NCBI RefSeq assembly: GCF_947502895.1
Contig: NZ_CANNBM010000010.1
Span: forward strand, 1 to 54,806
Reading direction: 5' to 3'
Source of the DNA: an uncultured Sulfitobacter sp.
Lineage (GTDB): Bacteria; Pseudomonadota; Alphaproteobacteria; Rhodobacterales; Rhodobacteraceae
Length of the DNA: 54,806 nt
Positions 34,408 through 42,872 of this stretch are shown here, one piece after another. How positions within the stretch are numbered: position 1 is the stretch's first letter; every line of letters begins with the position of its first letter. The notes below the pieces were generated by a model. It ran no database searches, had not been told where the DNA came from, and saw only the letters and a program-made list of their open reading frames with translations. The position numbers and the translations under genes were made by a program.

Positions 34408-35345
34408 GCGTGACCTTTCCAGTCGATGATCATTTTCAGGCAAGCCGCATCGGAAAACGCTGTGTGGTATGCGTTCGACGCGTCGGTTGCCGGTGATGTG
34501 TGGGTAATAAGGCCGCCAAGGCTCAAAGCGCCGGATTCAACCAGCGCCCGCGTGGCTGTCAGATCGTCACGCGTCCATTCGGCAGCAATGCGAAACCGCG
34601 CCTCTTTCATAAAGGCAGGCGGGAAGGCAAAACTGATGGCGTTGGGATAGAACCCCGCCAGAACAATCTCGCCACCGCGCGCGATCCGGCCCATCAACTG
34701 GCCCAGAATATTATCGCTACCCGAGGCATCGTAGACGGACATATAGTCTTTGCGCGGATCATCATCGGGGTGCATGACGTCGTAGCCAACAGCACCTACA
34801 TGGCGATCGGGGTTCGTGTCCCAAACTGTCGGCGCAGGCGCGCCAGCAGCAACAGTCAAACGGGCCAACAAGCGACCAAGAACACCGTGACCGACAATCA
34901 GATCGGGAACCGATTTGTTTGGCCCCGCCATTGCGTGACGCGCTGTGGCCGCCAGTGCAAGCAATGCACCCTGCGCACCAAAGCCCGCGTCAATCCGTGT
35001 TGCACGCTCTGCATCGCTGACCAACAGGCTGGACGCCCCGCCAAACAATCCGAACGCACCGTCAAAACAATTGGCACCCGGCACAAAAACACGATCACCG
35101 ACTTTGAAGTTCGTGGCAGAACCCGCCTCGACAACTTCACCAGCAGCTTCGTACCCTGGCACCAGCGGATAACCCATTCCCGGAAAGGGAGGCATATCGC
35201 CGGACCAGAACAGCTTTTCCGTACCGGTGGAAATCCCCGAATGACTGACCTGCACGACAATATCATTCTGTGTGGGCGGAATTACCTCTAACACATCAAG
35301 CCCGATCGTTTTGGGCTCTTTCAGAATGACAGCAGTGGTTTGCAA
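34404..35345 (-). CDS. bchC: Bacteriochlorophyllide a dehydrogenase
   Basis: Zinc-less or zinc-type medium-chain dehydrogenase (313 aa) that oxidises the C3 hydroxyethyl group to acetyl. Segments GISTGTEKLFWSG and GYPLVPGYEAAGEVVEAG are typical of BchC. It is the first gene of bchC-X-orf86-Y-Z-pufQBALMX after crtF. It has its own promoter region with two PpsR palindromes in the 136-bp gap behind crtF. Confidence 0.96.
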   Translation of the reverse strand: MQTTAVILKEPKTIGLDVLEVIPPTQNDIVVQVSHSGISTGTEKLFWSGDMPPFPGMGYPLVPGYEAAGEVVEAGSATNFKVGDRVFVPGANCFDGAFGLFGGASSLLVSDAERATRIDAGFGAQGALLALAATARHAMAGPNKSVPDLIVGHGVLGRLLARLTVAAGAPAPTVWDTNPDRHVGAVGYDVMHPDDDPRKDYMSVYDASGSDNILGQLMGRIARGGEIVLAGFYPNAISFAFPPAFMKEARFRIAAEWTRDDLTATRALVESGALSLGGLITHTSPATDASNAYHTAFSDAACLKMIIDWKGHA

Positions 35346-35418
35346 TTCAGTCTCCGGTTCTTTTCGTGCCGCACCCCATCTCCAAGAGAAAAGGACTCAC
35401 TGCGACAATTTATCTATC

Positions 35419-35436
35419 TGTAATACTAACTAGACA
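35419..35436. promoter_or_regulatory. PpsR operator at bchC (-10 side)
   Basis: TGTAATACTAACTAGACA, TGT-N12-ACA. On the minus strand it contains TAGTAT (35428-35423), a -10-like hexamer set 16 bp from a TTGACA in the next site. Confidence 0.82.
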
Positions 35437-35444
35437 TATCATAG

Positions 35445-35462
35445 TGTCAACTTAAATGGACA
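35445..35462. promoter_or_regulatory. PpsR operator at bchC (-35 side)
   Basis: TGTCAACTTAAATGGACA, TGT-N12-ACA. Its minus strand holds TTGACA (35450-35445), a good sigma-70 -35 box. PpsR bound to both sites would cover the whole bchC promoter, as described for CrtJ at bchC in R. capsulatus. Confidence 0.82.
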
Positions 35463-35481
35463 CATTGCTGTCTAAAGAATG

Positions 35482-36597
35482 TTACGGTTTACGCGCCTCG
35501 ACACATGAAGTGACAAAGGGCCGGGCTGCCGTCGGCGTTTTCACACTCTCGAAACCAGCTGCATGGCACAGGCTGGAAATCTCGTAGGCCGAGCGCGTGC
35601 GCCCTGTGCGCATTGCCAGCGTATACAGGGCGAAATAGGCATCCCCCGCCCGCGTGGGCCGCGCACCACCTGTCATCGGCTCGGAGATGATCAGCCGTCC
35701 GCCACTGGGCAGCGCAGCATAGCATGCGGCCAAAAGGTCCGAGACAGTCTCGTCGCTATGATCGTACAAAACCCGCACGAGACTGATCGCATCCGCGCCC
35801 TGCGGCAGCGCATCATCGCGGAACGAACCGCCAATGACGCTGCTGCGTTGCGAAAGGCCTGCCGCCTCGAATCGGTCGGTAGCAGACGGGGCCACTTCGG
35901 GCAGATCAAACAGGCACAACTCTATCTCGCCATAAGCAGCGCCAACGGCCGTCAGAAAGGCACCTGATCCGCCGCCGATATCCATCAGCCGCGAGATACC
36001 GCCAAAATCAACAGCAGCCAGCGTATCATCAGCCACCAATAACTGGCTCTGCGCCATCAGATCGGAATAGGTCGCAGCGACCTCGGGCTCCATGTTGCCA
36101 CCGAAAACATAAGGCCAAAACCCCGCAAGCTCGGTCTGCACCTCACCACGAAAGAACGCTACAGGATCAGAGAGATCACGATAAAGAACGTCATGATGTG
36201 CGATCATCTGGCTTAGCCCCGGCACACCGACGAGCGCGGCGCCCGTGCGGCTCAGGCCGTAGCGCCCCGCGCGGCGGGTTTTCAGCACCCCCAAGGCCAC
36301 GCCAGCACGCAAGAGAATTTGCATCCGCTCGGGCGGAACACTGGACTGCGCAGCCAAGGCGTCAGCATCCAGCGGCCCTTGCATCAGCTGTTGCGGGATC
36401 TCCAGTTGCACCAGTGCGGACAGCACTTGGGAATGGCAAAACCCTGCCAACAGATCAAACATCGCCTCGCCTTCACGGCGCACGATGCGGCGGGTCAACG
36501 GGAACTGTGCGGCCCATTTCTGAAAGCCGCGTCCAGACAGCAGACGGTTCATCCATGTGGGCTGTGAGCCTATACCGGTGTAGGTAGAATCGCTCAT
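35482..36597 (-). CDS. crtF: Demethylspheroidene O-methyltransferase
   Basis: SAM-dependent O-methyltransferase (371 aa) that methylates the C1 hydroxyl of demethylspheroidene in spheroidene synthesis. The SAM region is RLMDIGGGSGAFLTAVGAAY, with GRLIISEPM downstream. The ATG at 36597 (MSDSTYTGIG) overlaps the crtE stop by 4 bp; the longer frame would lie inside crtE. It lies between crtE and bchC, as in other purple bacteria. Confidence 0.95.
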   Translation of the reverse strand: MSDSTYTGIGSQPTWMNRLLSGRGFQKWAAQFPLTRRIVRREGEAMFDLLAGFCHSQVLSALVQLEIPQQLMQGPLDADALAAQSSVPPERMQILLRAGVALGVLKTRRAGRYGLSRTGAALVGVPGLSQMIAHHDVLYRDLSDPVAFFRGEVQTELAGFWPYVFGGNMEPEVAATYSDLMAQSQLLVADDTLAAVDFGGISRLMDIGGGSGAFLTAVGAAYGEIELCLFDLPEVAPSATDRFEAAGLSQRSSVIGGSFRDDALPQGADAISLVRVLYDHSDETVSDLLAACYAALPSGGRLIISEPMTGGARPTRAGDAYFALYTLAMRTGRTRSAYEISSLCHAAGFESVKTPTAARPFVTSCVEARKP

Positions 36598-37481
36598 TCG
36601 CCAGCAATCTTTGCGGCCTGTGCTGCGCGCCATTTGATCGGCGTCAACACCTCGGCCTGCGCTGTCACCATCGCAGCCAGCATCGCTTCGCCAGGGCATT
36701 TGGGGATCGAGGCGATGGCCCCCCCCAGAATATCACGCATCCGCTGGATCGCACCATCCACGCCCAACTGCGTCACAGCGTTGGGGCGTCCGTGCAAGTC
36801 ATCCTGCCCAACAGGCTTGCCCAGCGTTTCTTCATCATAGAGCGCATCACGCAGATCATCGGCGACCTGAAAGGCCTCACCGATTCGCGCGCCTAATTCT
36901 TCCCATGGCTCACCCTCCTGCCCGCCTGCGATGGCACCCATCTGGGTAGCAGCCATAAACAACGCGCCAGTTTTGGCGGCATGATAGGCGGACAGATCAA
37001 TCTCGCTCTCGCTCTCCCATCCCTGCCCCGCGCAAATGCCGTTTGGCATGCCCGAGCGGGTGGCCAGAACGCGCATCATCGCAGCGGCGCGCATTGGATC
37101 ATCAGCAGCAGCTTTGGCCAGCACCTCGAAGGCCATAATGATCAGGCTGTCGCCCACCAATACTGCCAGTGATTCGCTGTAGGCCTTATGCACCGAAGGC
37201 TTGCCGCGGCGCGTGTCTGCATCATCAAAACAAGGTAAATCATCATGCACCAGCGAGGCACAGTGCATCAACTCAAGCGCGGTCGCAGCGGCATCGGCCA
37301 GTTTGGGGTTTTGGTCCCCGCAGGCGGCAGCAACGCTTAGCAATATGGTAGGGCGGATACGCGCACCGCCTGGTGTGACGGCGTAATGCAGCGCCTCGGC
37401 CAGTTTGGCGGGGCTGGGCGCGGTCTGTCCGTCGCGGATGGCCTGCATGATTGCGCTGTCTATTCTTTTGGCAAATGACAT
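36594..37481 (-). CDS. crtE: Geranylgeranyl diphosphate synthase
   Basis: Trans-prenyltransferase (295 aa) that makes C20-PP for carotenoids and the Bchl tail. The first Asp-rich motif is DDLPCFDDADTRRG and the second DDLRDALYD. It is the first gene of the crtE-to-pufX superoperon and is divergent from crtD across a region with two PpsR sites. Confidence 0.96.
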   Translation of the reverse strand: MSFAKRIDSAIMQAIRDGQTAPSPAKLAEALHYAVTPGGARIRPTILLSVAAACGDQNPKLADAAATALELMHCASLVHDDLPCFDDADTRRGKPSVHKAYSESLAVLVGDSLIIMAFEVLAKAAADDPMRAAAMMRVLATRSGMPNGICAGQGWESESEIDLSAYHAAKTGALFMAATQMGAIAGGQEGEPWEELGARIGEAFQVADDLRDALYDEETLGKPVGQDDLHGRPNAVTQLGVDGAIQRMRDILGGAIASIPKCPGEAMLAAMVTAQAEVLTPIKWRAAQAAKIAGE

Positions 37482-37511
37482 GATGCTTTTCCTCAGCCGT
37501 CCGATTTATAA

Positions 37512-37529
37512 TGTAAACTGTTGCTGACA
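37512..37529. promoter_or_regulatory. PpsR operator, crtE side of crtE/crtD
   Basis: TGTAAACTGTTGCTGACA, TGT-N12-ACA, 30 bp before the crtE start. Confidence 0.8.
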
Positions 37530-37536
37530 GCCTAAC

Positions 37537-37554
37537 TGTAAACTAAACTGGACA
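37537..37554. promoter_or_regulatory. PpsR operator, crtD side of crtE/crtD
   Basis: TGTAAACTAAACTGGACA, TGT-N12-ACA, 25 bp from its partner (centre to centre), so tandem binding is likely. Confidence 0.8.
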
Positions 37555-37619
37555 CATTCAAGCCACTTGTCAATCACCCGTCGGAGCATGGCATCATAAA
37601 GCAACACCCACATATCGCC

Positions 37620-39128
37620 GTGATCGGAGCGGGAATCGGCGGGCTCAGCGCCGCGCTGCGTCTTGCGCACAGCGGCGCACAGGTCACGGTTTTTGAACGT
37701 CACGCGACACCGGGCGGCAAAATGCGTACCCTGCCAACTGTGGCAGGTCCAGTGGATGCAGGCCCGACTGTACTGACCATGAGGCACGTCTTTGACACCC
37801 TGTTCAGCGATGTGGGTACACGGCTCAGCGATCACGTCACCTTGCTGCAAGAGCCGCTATTGGCGCGTCATTTCTGGGCAGACGGCACCACGCTGGACCT
37901 GATGGCAGATCATGCAGCCAGCGTTGAAAATATCGGCGATGCCTTTGGCCCGCGCGCCGCGCAGGATTTCACCCGCTTTTGCAAACGCGCCGAAACGCTG
38001 TTTAACGGGTTCGATGCACCAATGATGCGCGCACAGACCCCCAGCATCGCCTCGCTCACGCTCGCTGTACTGCGCAACCCTGTGCTGATCCGCGCGATGG
38101 CCCCGCACCACACCCTTGCGGGGATGCTGCGCAGTGCTTTTTCCGAACCGAAACTTGCCCAGCTTTTTGCGCGTTATGCCACCTACGTGGGCGGGTTGCC
38201 CGCCACCTCCCCCGCCGTGCTGTCCCTGATCTGGGAGGCCGAACGGCGCGGTGTCTGGCATGTACAAGGCGGGATGCATCAACTGGCCGCTGCGATCACA
38301 AAACTGGCGGCACAAAAGGGTGCGACGTTTCAATTCAACACGCATGTCACCCGCATAGAGACAACCCAAGGCCACCCCTACGCCATTCATACCGAAGCGG
38401 GACGCACACCTGTCGACGCCGTGCTGTTCAACGGCGATCCGCGCGCGCTGAGCCGCGGGATGTTAGGCACTGCTTTGACCGATACCATCGCACCCAGCGG
38501 AACCGAACCGCGCAGCCTGTCTGCCCAAGTGCAAGCTTTTGCCGCCGAACCCACCGATGGCTTTCCGCTGGCTGCCCATAACGTCTTTTTCGCCGATAAT
38601 CCGCAGGGCGAATATGCCCCCCTTGCCGCTGGCGGTATCCAGCCCGACCCCACCCTATACATCTGTGCGCAGGACCGTTTTGGCGGCGCGCATCCGCACG
38701 GCCCCGAGCGGTTCGAGATCATCCTCAACGCCCCTCCCGCGCCCGATGCCCCCACCCCTTACCCACAGGAGAACGCGCAATGTCAGACATCGATCTTCAA
38801 CAGGCTGGCACGCTTCGGGCTGACCTTCAGCCCCGCGCCAGACATCAGCACCCTGACGGGGCCGCGCAACTTCGACGCTCTGTTTCCGGCATCGAACGGG
38901 TCTCTCTACGGGCGATCCCCAGCGGGGATGATGGCAGCGTTTGCCCGCCCGACAGCACGGACAAAAATGCCCGGACTATATCTGGCGGGGGGCGGGGTAC
39001 ACCCGGGCGCGGGGGTGCCGATGGCCACGCTCTCCGGCCAGCTTGCGGCAGAGGCGATGATCAGCGACCTATGTTTAACCTCGACGTCCCAGCAGGCGGC
39101 TACGCATGGTGGTATGTCGACGGCGTAA
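37620..39128 (+). CDS. crtD: Hydroxyneurosporene/methoxyneurosporene desaturase
   Basis: FAD-dependent carotenoid 3,4-desaturase (at least 502 aa), related to CrtI. The dinucleotide motif IGAGIGGLSAALRLAHSG opens it, and GLYLAGGGVHPGAGVPMATL closes it. The only standard in-frame start is the GTG at 37620, but it cuts off the first FAD strand. In-frame codons upstream (from about 37593) read IIKQHPHIAVIGAG, as expected for the family. They have no ATG, GTG or TTG, although an ATG at 37588 is one base out of frame. The true start may be ATC or ATA, or one base may be missing. The end overlaps crtC by 58 bp. Confidence 0.93.
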   Translation: MIGAGIGGLSAALRLAHSGAQVTVFERHATPGGKMRTLPTVAGPVDAGPTVLTMRHVFDTLFSDVGTRLSDHVTLLQEPLLARHFWADGTTLDLMADHAASVENIGDAFGPRAAQDFTRFCKRAETLFNGFDAPMMRAQTPSIASLTLAVLRNPVLIRAMAPHHTLAGMLRSAFSEPKLAQLFARYATYVGGLPATSPAVLSLIWEAERRGVWHVQGGMHQLAAAITKLAAQKGATFQFNTHVTRIETTQGHPYAIHTEAGRTPVDAVLFNGDPRALSRGMLGTALTDTIAPSGTEPRSLSAQVQAFAAEPTDGFPLAAHNVFFADNPQGEYAPLAAGGIQPDPTLYICAQDRFGGAHPHGPERFEIILNAPPAPDAPTPYPQENAQCQTSIFNRLARFGLTFSPAPDISTLTGPRNFDALFPASNGSLYGRSPAGMMAAFARPTARTKMPGLYLAGGGVHPGAGVPMATLSGQLAAEAMISDLCLTSTSQQAATHGGMSTA

Positions 39129-39994
39129 GCGATTGCGGGACCAAAGCAATCTCTGTCATCGGGTTCATCGGCTCGGTCTTTTCGCCTTGGTATCACTGGT
39201 CTGGGCGGGGCAATCCGTCAAACAACTGCTGCATCAACGTGGCGACATACGGTGCAGGCGGCAGGTTCACCATGACCGACCGTGGCGAGAACGCCTTGCA
39301 AGCCACGCCGGATATGCTGCGGGTCGGGCCGTCCTCCATGTACTGGAACGGCGAACAGCTGGTCATCGACATTAACGAAATTTCATCACCCCCGATCATC
39401 AGCCGCGTGCAAGGCCAGATCACCATCACGCCAGAGGCTGTCACAAACGTCGAGCTGCCGCTGACCCGCGATGGCGCGCATGTCTGGCGGCCCTTCGCAC
39501 CTTCTTCACGCATAAGGGTTGATCTGGAAGCGCCGGGTTGGCAATGGAACGGGCATGGCTATTTCGACGCCAACTTCGGCACCCGCCCGCTGGAGCAGGA
39601 TTTCAGCTATTGGACATGGGGCCGCTACCCCACCCGTGACGGCGCCACATGTTTTTATGATGCAAACCGCCGTGACGGAACAGCGCTGGATGCGGCAATC
39701 GCTTTTGACCGCAATGGCAAGGCCAAGCTGATAGACGCACCCGCCCGCACACCATTCAAACGCACACTATGGGCCTTGCGCCGCGAAACCCGCGCCGATG
39801 CAGGCACCACGCCACGCCAGATCAAACCGATGCTGGACGCGCCGTTCTATTCCCGTTCGGTGGTAGAGACGACCGTCAACGGCGAAACAGTGCAAGGCGT
39901 CCACGAAGCCCTCGATCTGGACCGCTACAAACAACCATTGCTGAAACCGATGCTGGCGGTACGGGTGCCGCGCAGGCGCAACTGGCAGTTCTGA
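39071..39994 (+). CDS. crtC: Carotenoid 1,2-hydratase (hydroxyneurosporene synthase)
   Basis: Adds water across the C1,2 double bond of neurosporene or spheroidene precursors. It is 307 aa from the ATG at 39071 (MFNLDVPAGGYAWWYVDG), in line with the family. ISVIGFIGSVFSPWYHWSGR and GHGYFDANFGTRPLEQDFSY are family hallmarks. The frame is open far upstream inside crtD, but that part is not CrtC-like. The resulting 58-bp overlap with crtD is long but plausible. It ends 6 bp from the convergent mscS-like gene. Confidence 0.92.
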   Translation: MFNLDVPAGGYAWWYVDGVSDCGTKAISVIGFIGSVFSPWYHWSGRGNPSNNCCINVATYGAGGRFTMTDRGENALQATPDMLRVGPSSMYWNGEQLVIDINEISSPPIISRVQGQITITPEAVTNVELPLTRDGAHVWRPFAPSSRIRVDLEAPGWQWNGHGYFDANFGTRPLEQDFSYWTWGRYPTRDGATCFYDANRRDGTALDAAIAFDRNGKAKLIDAPARTPFKRTLWALRRETRADAGTTPRQIKPMLDAPFYSRSVVETTVNGETVQGVHEALDLDRYKQPLLKPMLAVRVPRRRNWQF

Positions 39995-40000
39995 GCGGGC

Positions 40001-42280
40001 CTATCGCTGGCCGTCTTTACCACCCGCAGCATCGGGCGCGATGTCCTGCACCGATTGCGTCGCCGCTGCGGCAATGGCTTGCTTATCCTCTTCAGTCAGA
40101 TGTTGCCCGCTCATCGATGGCAGCGCCACGCGCACCTCGCGGCGGGCAAACTCCAGACCGTTCTCGGCGAAATCTTTGTTCACGCGGTTGAAAATCTCTT
40201 TTCGGATCATGAACTGCTTGCCCGGTTTGGCCATGAACTTGCCCCGGATCACCATGCCCACATCGTCAATTTCCAGCACCCCTTGGGATTTGAACGGTTG
40301 CAGGAAATCGCCCTCGAACTCGGGCGCGGCCATCAGATCCTGACCGATCTTCTTGAATATCTTTTTGATCTTGATGGGGTCACTGTCGAACGGCACCGTA
40401 AAGCGCAGCTTCATAATCACCCAATCGCGTGAGAAATTGGTGACTTTGGGAATCTCGCCATAAGGGATCGTATGCACAGGCCCCTTGTGATGACGCAGCT
40501 GCATCGAGCGGATCGAGATTTTCTCGACCGTGCCCATCGTCCCCTCCACGTCCACATATTCGCCCACGCGAAACGCATCATCCACCAGAAAGAACACGCC
40601 CGACACAACGTCAGTCACCAGTTTTTGCGCACCAAAACCAATGGCCAGACCAACGATAGAGGCACCAGCCAAAAGCGGCGTGGTATCGACCCCGATGTTG
40701 CTGAGGCCCAGCAACAAAAACAGCGTCACAATCACCGTTCGCGTGACCAGCAATATCAGCGGCAACACTGTCGACAGACGCGATCCCCCCGCACCGCCGC
40801 CATCACCGCCCACTTCCTGTTCGTCAGGCACATAGCCCGATGCGGTCTGCTCGGCCGCCAGCTTGCGGTTGATGACCAGCGATGCCGCCTCATACAGCAG
40901 ATAGCCGATGGACATGATGATAAGAAATTCGATTATGTTGGCGGCAAACTGCGCGCCCACGCCTGCCTCGGCAATGGACCGCGCGCTCATCCCCCAGAAG
41001 TTGGCGATCGACAGAACCACCACAGCAAAAATCACCACACGCCCGATACGGATATAGGCACGTTTGGAGGCGTAATAAGCGCGCTCAGCCATGGGCCCTT
41101 CGCCGGTCATGGCAGGGGTCAGATGACGCACAAGGCCGCGAATGGCGGTATCCATCGCGGGAGCAAACATCAGCAGCAGCATGGTTTTGTAGTGCGGTGC
41201 AGTGCCCAGCAACTCAAAGTTGCCGTAGCTGACCACCATGTTGATGATCCACCACATTACTACAAACACAGCGATGTTGGCATAGGGATACAGCTGCGCT
41301 GCACGCTCTTCCATCGGTGTGACATCAGGGTCAGCGCCGCGCATCATTCCCACACCCGCCTCGCGGTAGCGCCAGAAGATCACGATCAGATAGATATGCA
41401 GTGACAGGTTCAGCCAGAACCCCAGCCGCAACTCCCCCAGCGGGACACCGTTGTTGGCATTGAAAACCTGGATCGCAGCGGAAAATCCGATCAAGATGGC
41501 CAGCCAGAACTGGTGAAAACAAAACGCCCGCGCGATGGGTGTGGTGACATTCAGCAACCTGTATTCAGGGTTCATCGGCGCAAAGAAGAAGAACGCGAAT
41601 GCCAGCATCATGCGCGGAAAGCCGATCAGATATATCCCGACCAGCTGCACCGTGGGAAAGAACATTTCCGGCAAAATCAGCTTGCCTGTGGTGCGGGCCA
41701 CCAGCACAAAAATGACTACGGCAATCACTTGCGTCGTCAGGCGCTGCACCAAAAGTTGCATCGTCTCACGCAGTTTGATGTTATCAGGATCAGCAGGCGG
41801 CAAGATCTGCCAATTGCGCGTGGCACGACGGAAAAGCATCTCGGCAAGGGCTGCGATGCCGAACACCACCAGCATATACCCCAGAAGCTGCAGCACCCCG
41901 CTGCCACCCCCAATGGATTCGTAAAAATTTGTGAATGCCCGCGCCTGTCCCGAAAACAGATCGGGCAACCGCTGCACAGGCGTAACAACCGACTGCCACG
42001 CGCCCGTCGTCGCATGATAGATAAAATCTTCGGTGGCCTCTGTCTCGGTTTTTGCAGCCAGCGCCGCCTGCGTTCCCAACTGGTCGAGCAATAGGGCGCG
42101 TACTTCACTATCGGACAGCCGCGAGATCAGCGCATTCGCGGCCTCGGTGGTCAGAGGATCAGGCAGGGCCGGCGTGCCTGTATCTGCCTCGGGCGAGGAC
42201 AGGATCGACATTTGCGCACTGGCCGCACCAACCAGTGCAAATACAGCGATGAAAAGCGCACCAAGATACCGTATCACCAT
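40001..42280 (-). CDS. MscS-family mechanosensitive channel
   Basis: A large inner-membrane MscS-type channel of 759 aa. An N-terminal signal peptide (ending GAASAQ) leads to a periplasmic part, about eight to ten membrane helices, then the MscS pore and beta domain with GLAIGFGAQKLVTDVVSGVF and HTIPYGEIPKVTNFSRDW. It would release solutes under osmotic shock. It lies on the crtI-crtB-tspO strand, 92 bp after tspO, and has no evident role in pigment synthesis. It may be a passenger or may protect membranes loaded with photosynthetic complexes (inference). Confidence 0.93.
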   Translation of the reverse strand: MVIRYLGALFIAVFALVGAASAQMSILSSPEADTGTPALPDPLTTEAANALISRLSDSEVRALLLDQLGTQAALAAKTETEATEDFIYHATTGAWQSVVTPVQRLPDLFSGQARAFTNFYESIGGGSGVLQLLGYMLVVFGIAALAEMLFRRATRNWQILPPADPDNIKLRETMQLLVQRLTTQVIAVVIFVLVARTTGKLILPEMFFPTVQLVGIYLIGFPRMMLAFAFFFFAPMNPEYRLLNVTTPIARAFCFHQFWLAILIGFSAAIQVFNANNGVPLGELRLGFWLNLSLHIYLIVIFWRYREAGVGMMRGADPDVTPMEERAAQLYPYANIAVFVVMWWIINMVVSYGNFELLGTAPHYKTMLLLMFAPAMDTAIRGLVRHLTPAMTGEGPMAERAYYASKRAYIRIGRVVIFAVVVLSIANFWGMSARSIAEAGVGAQFAANIIEFLIIMSIGYLLYEAASLVINRKLAAEQTASGYVPDEQEVGGDGGGAGGSRLSTVLPLILLVTRTVIVTLFLLLGLSNIGVDTTPLLAGASIVGLAIGFGAQKLVTDVVSGVFFLVDDAFRVGEYVDVEGTMGTVEKISIRSMQLRHHKGPVHTIPYGEIPKVTNFSRDWVIMKLRFTVPFDSDPIKIKKIFKKIGQDLMAAPEFEGDFLQPFKSQGVLEIDDVGMVIRGKFMAKPGKQFMIRKEIFNRVNKDFAENGLEFARREVRVALPSMSGQHLTEEDKQAIAAAATQSVQDIAPDAAGGKDGQR

Positions 42281-42372
42281 GATCCTCGTCCCCTTAGGTC
42301 ATTCCCCAAGGACTAAACGGGTAAAGGAGATTTTATACAACCACCCACAGGCAACCCGCCCAAGCATCCGTG

Positions 42373-42852
42373 CTACATATCGTTAACGGTAATCGGTACA
42401 ACATCGCGGTTCATGCGCCACATCTCAAAATTCAGCGCAGCCGCGACAGTGACCCAAACCAAATAAGGCACAAACGCCATGCCTGCCCAAAAATCCAGCG
42501 AGAAGGCTGTGACGAGGCAGCCAAGCACACTCAGCCACAAGGGCACCATAACGCCCAGCGATCCCTTGATCCGACGCAGCCCGAAAAACAGTGGCGTCCA
42601 GAGTGTGGAGAGTGCCGCCTGCGCCGCCCAGAACGCCATCGCATAAGCGTTATCATCCAACACAGCCAGACGTGCGCCCGCGAAGGAAATCAGCAAATAA
42701 ATCGTTGTCCAAGCAACGGGGAACGCCCAATCGGGCGGGGTAAACCACGGCTTATCAAGTGTCTTGTACCAATCACCCGGCTGAAAGACCGCGCCAGTGG
42801 CACCCGCGGCGCAGCACGCCAGCATGAAAATCGCAAAAAGATATATGTCCAT
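42373..42852 (-). CDS. tspO: TspO/MBR tryptophan-rich sensory protein
   Basis: Outer-membrane-associated five-helix protein (159 aa) that binds porphyrins. In R. sphaeroides it dampens photosynthesis gene expression in oxygen. KPWFTPPDWAFPVAWTTIYL and LFFGLRRIKGSLGVM are family-typical, with many Trp. It sits 20 bp after crtB in the usual crtI-crtB-tspO order. Confidence 0.96.
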   Translation of the reverse strand: MDIYLFAIFMLACCAAGATGAVFQPGDWYKTLDKPWFTPPDWAFPVAWTTIYLLISFAGARLAVLDDNAYAMAFWAAQAALSTLWTPLFFGLRRIKGSLGVMVPLWLSVLGCLVTAFSLDFWAGMAFVPYLVWVTVAAALNFEMWRMNRDVVPITVNDM

Positions 42853-42872
42853 GACGCAGATATGGGGTGTAT

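Noticed and set aside
38780..39071. A longer CrtC starting inside crtD at 38780
   Set aside because: The extra 97 residues are Arg/Gly-rich frame-shadow sequence unlike CrtC.
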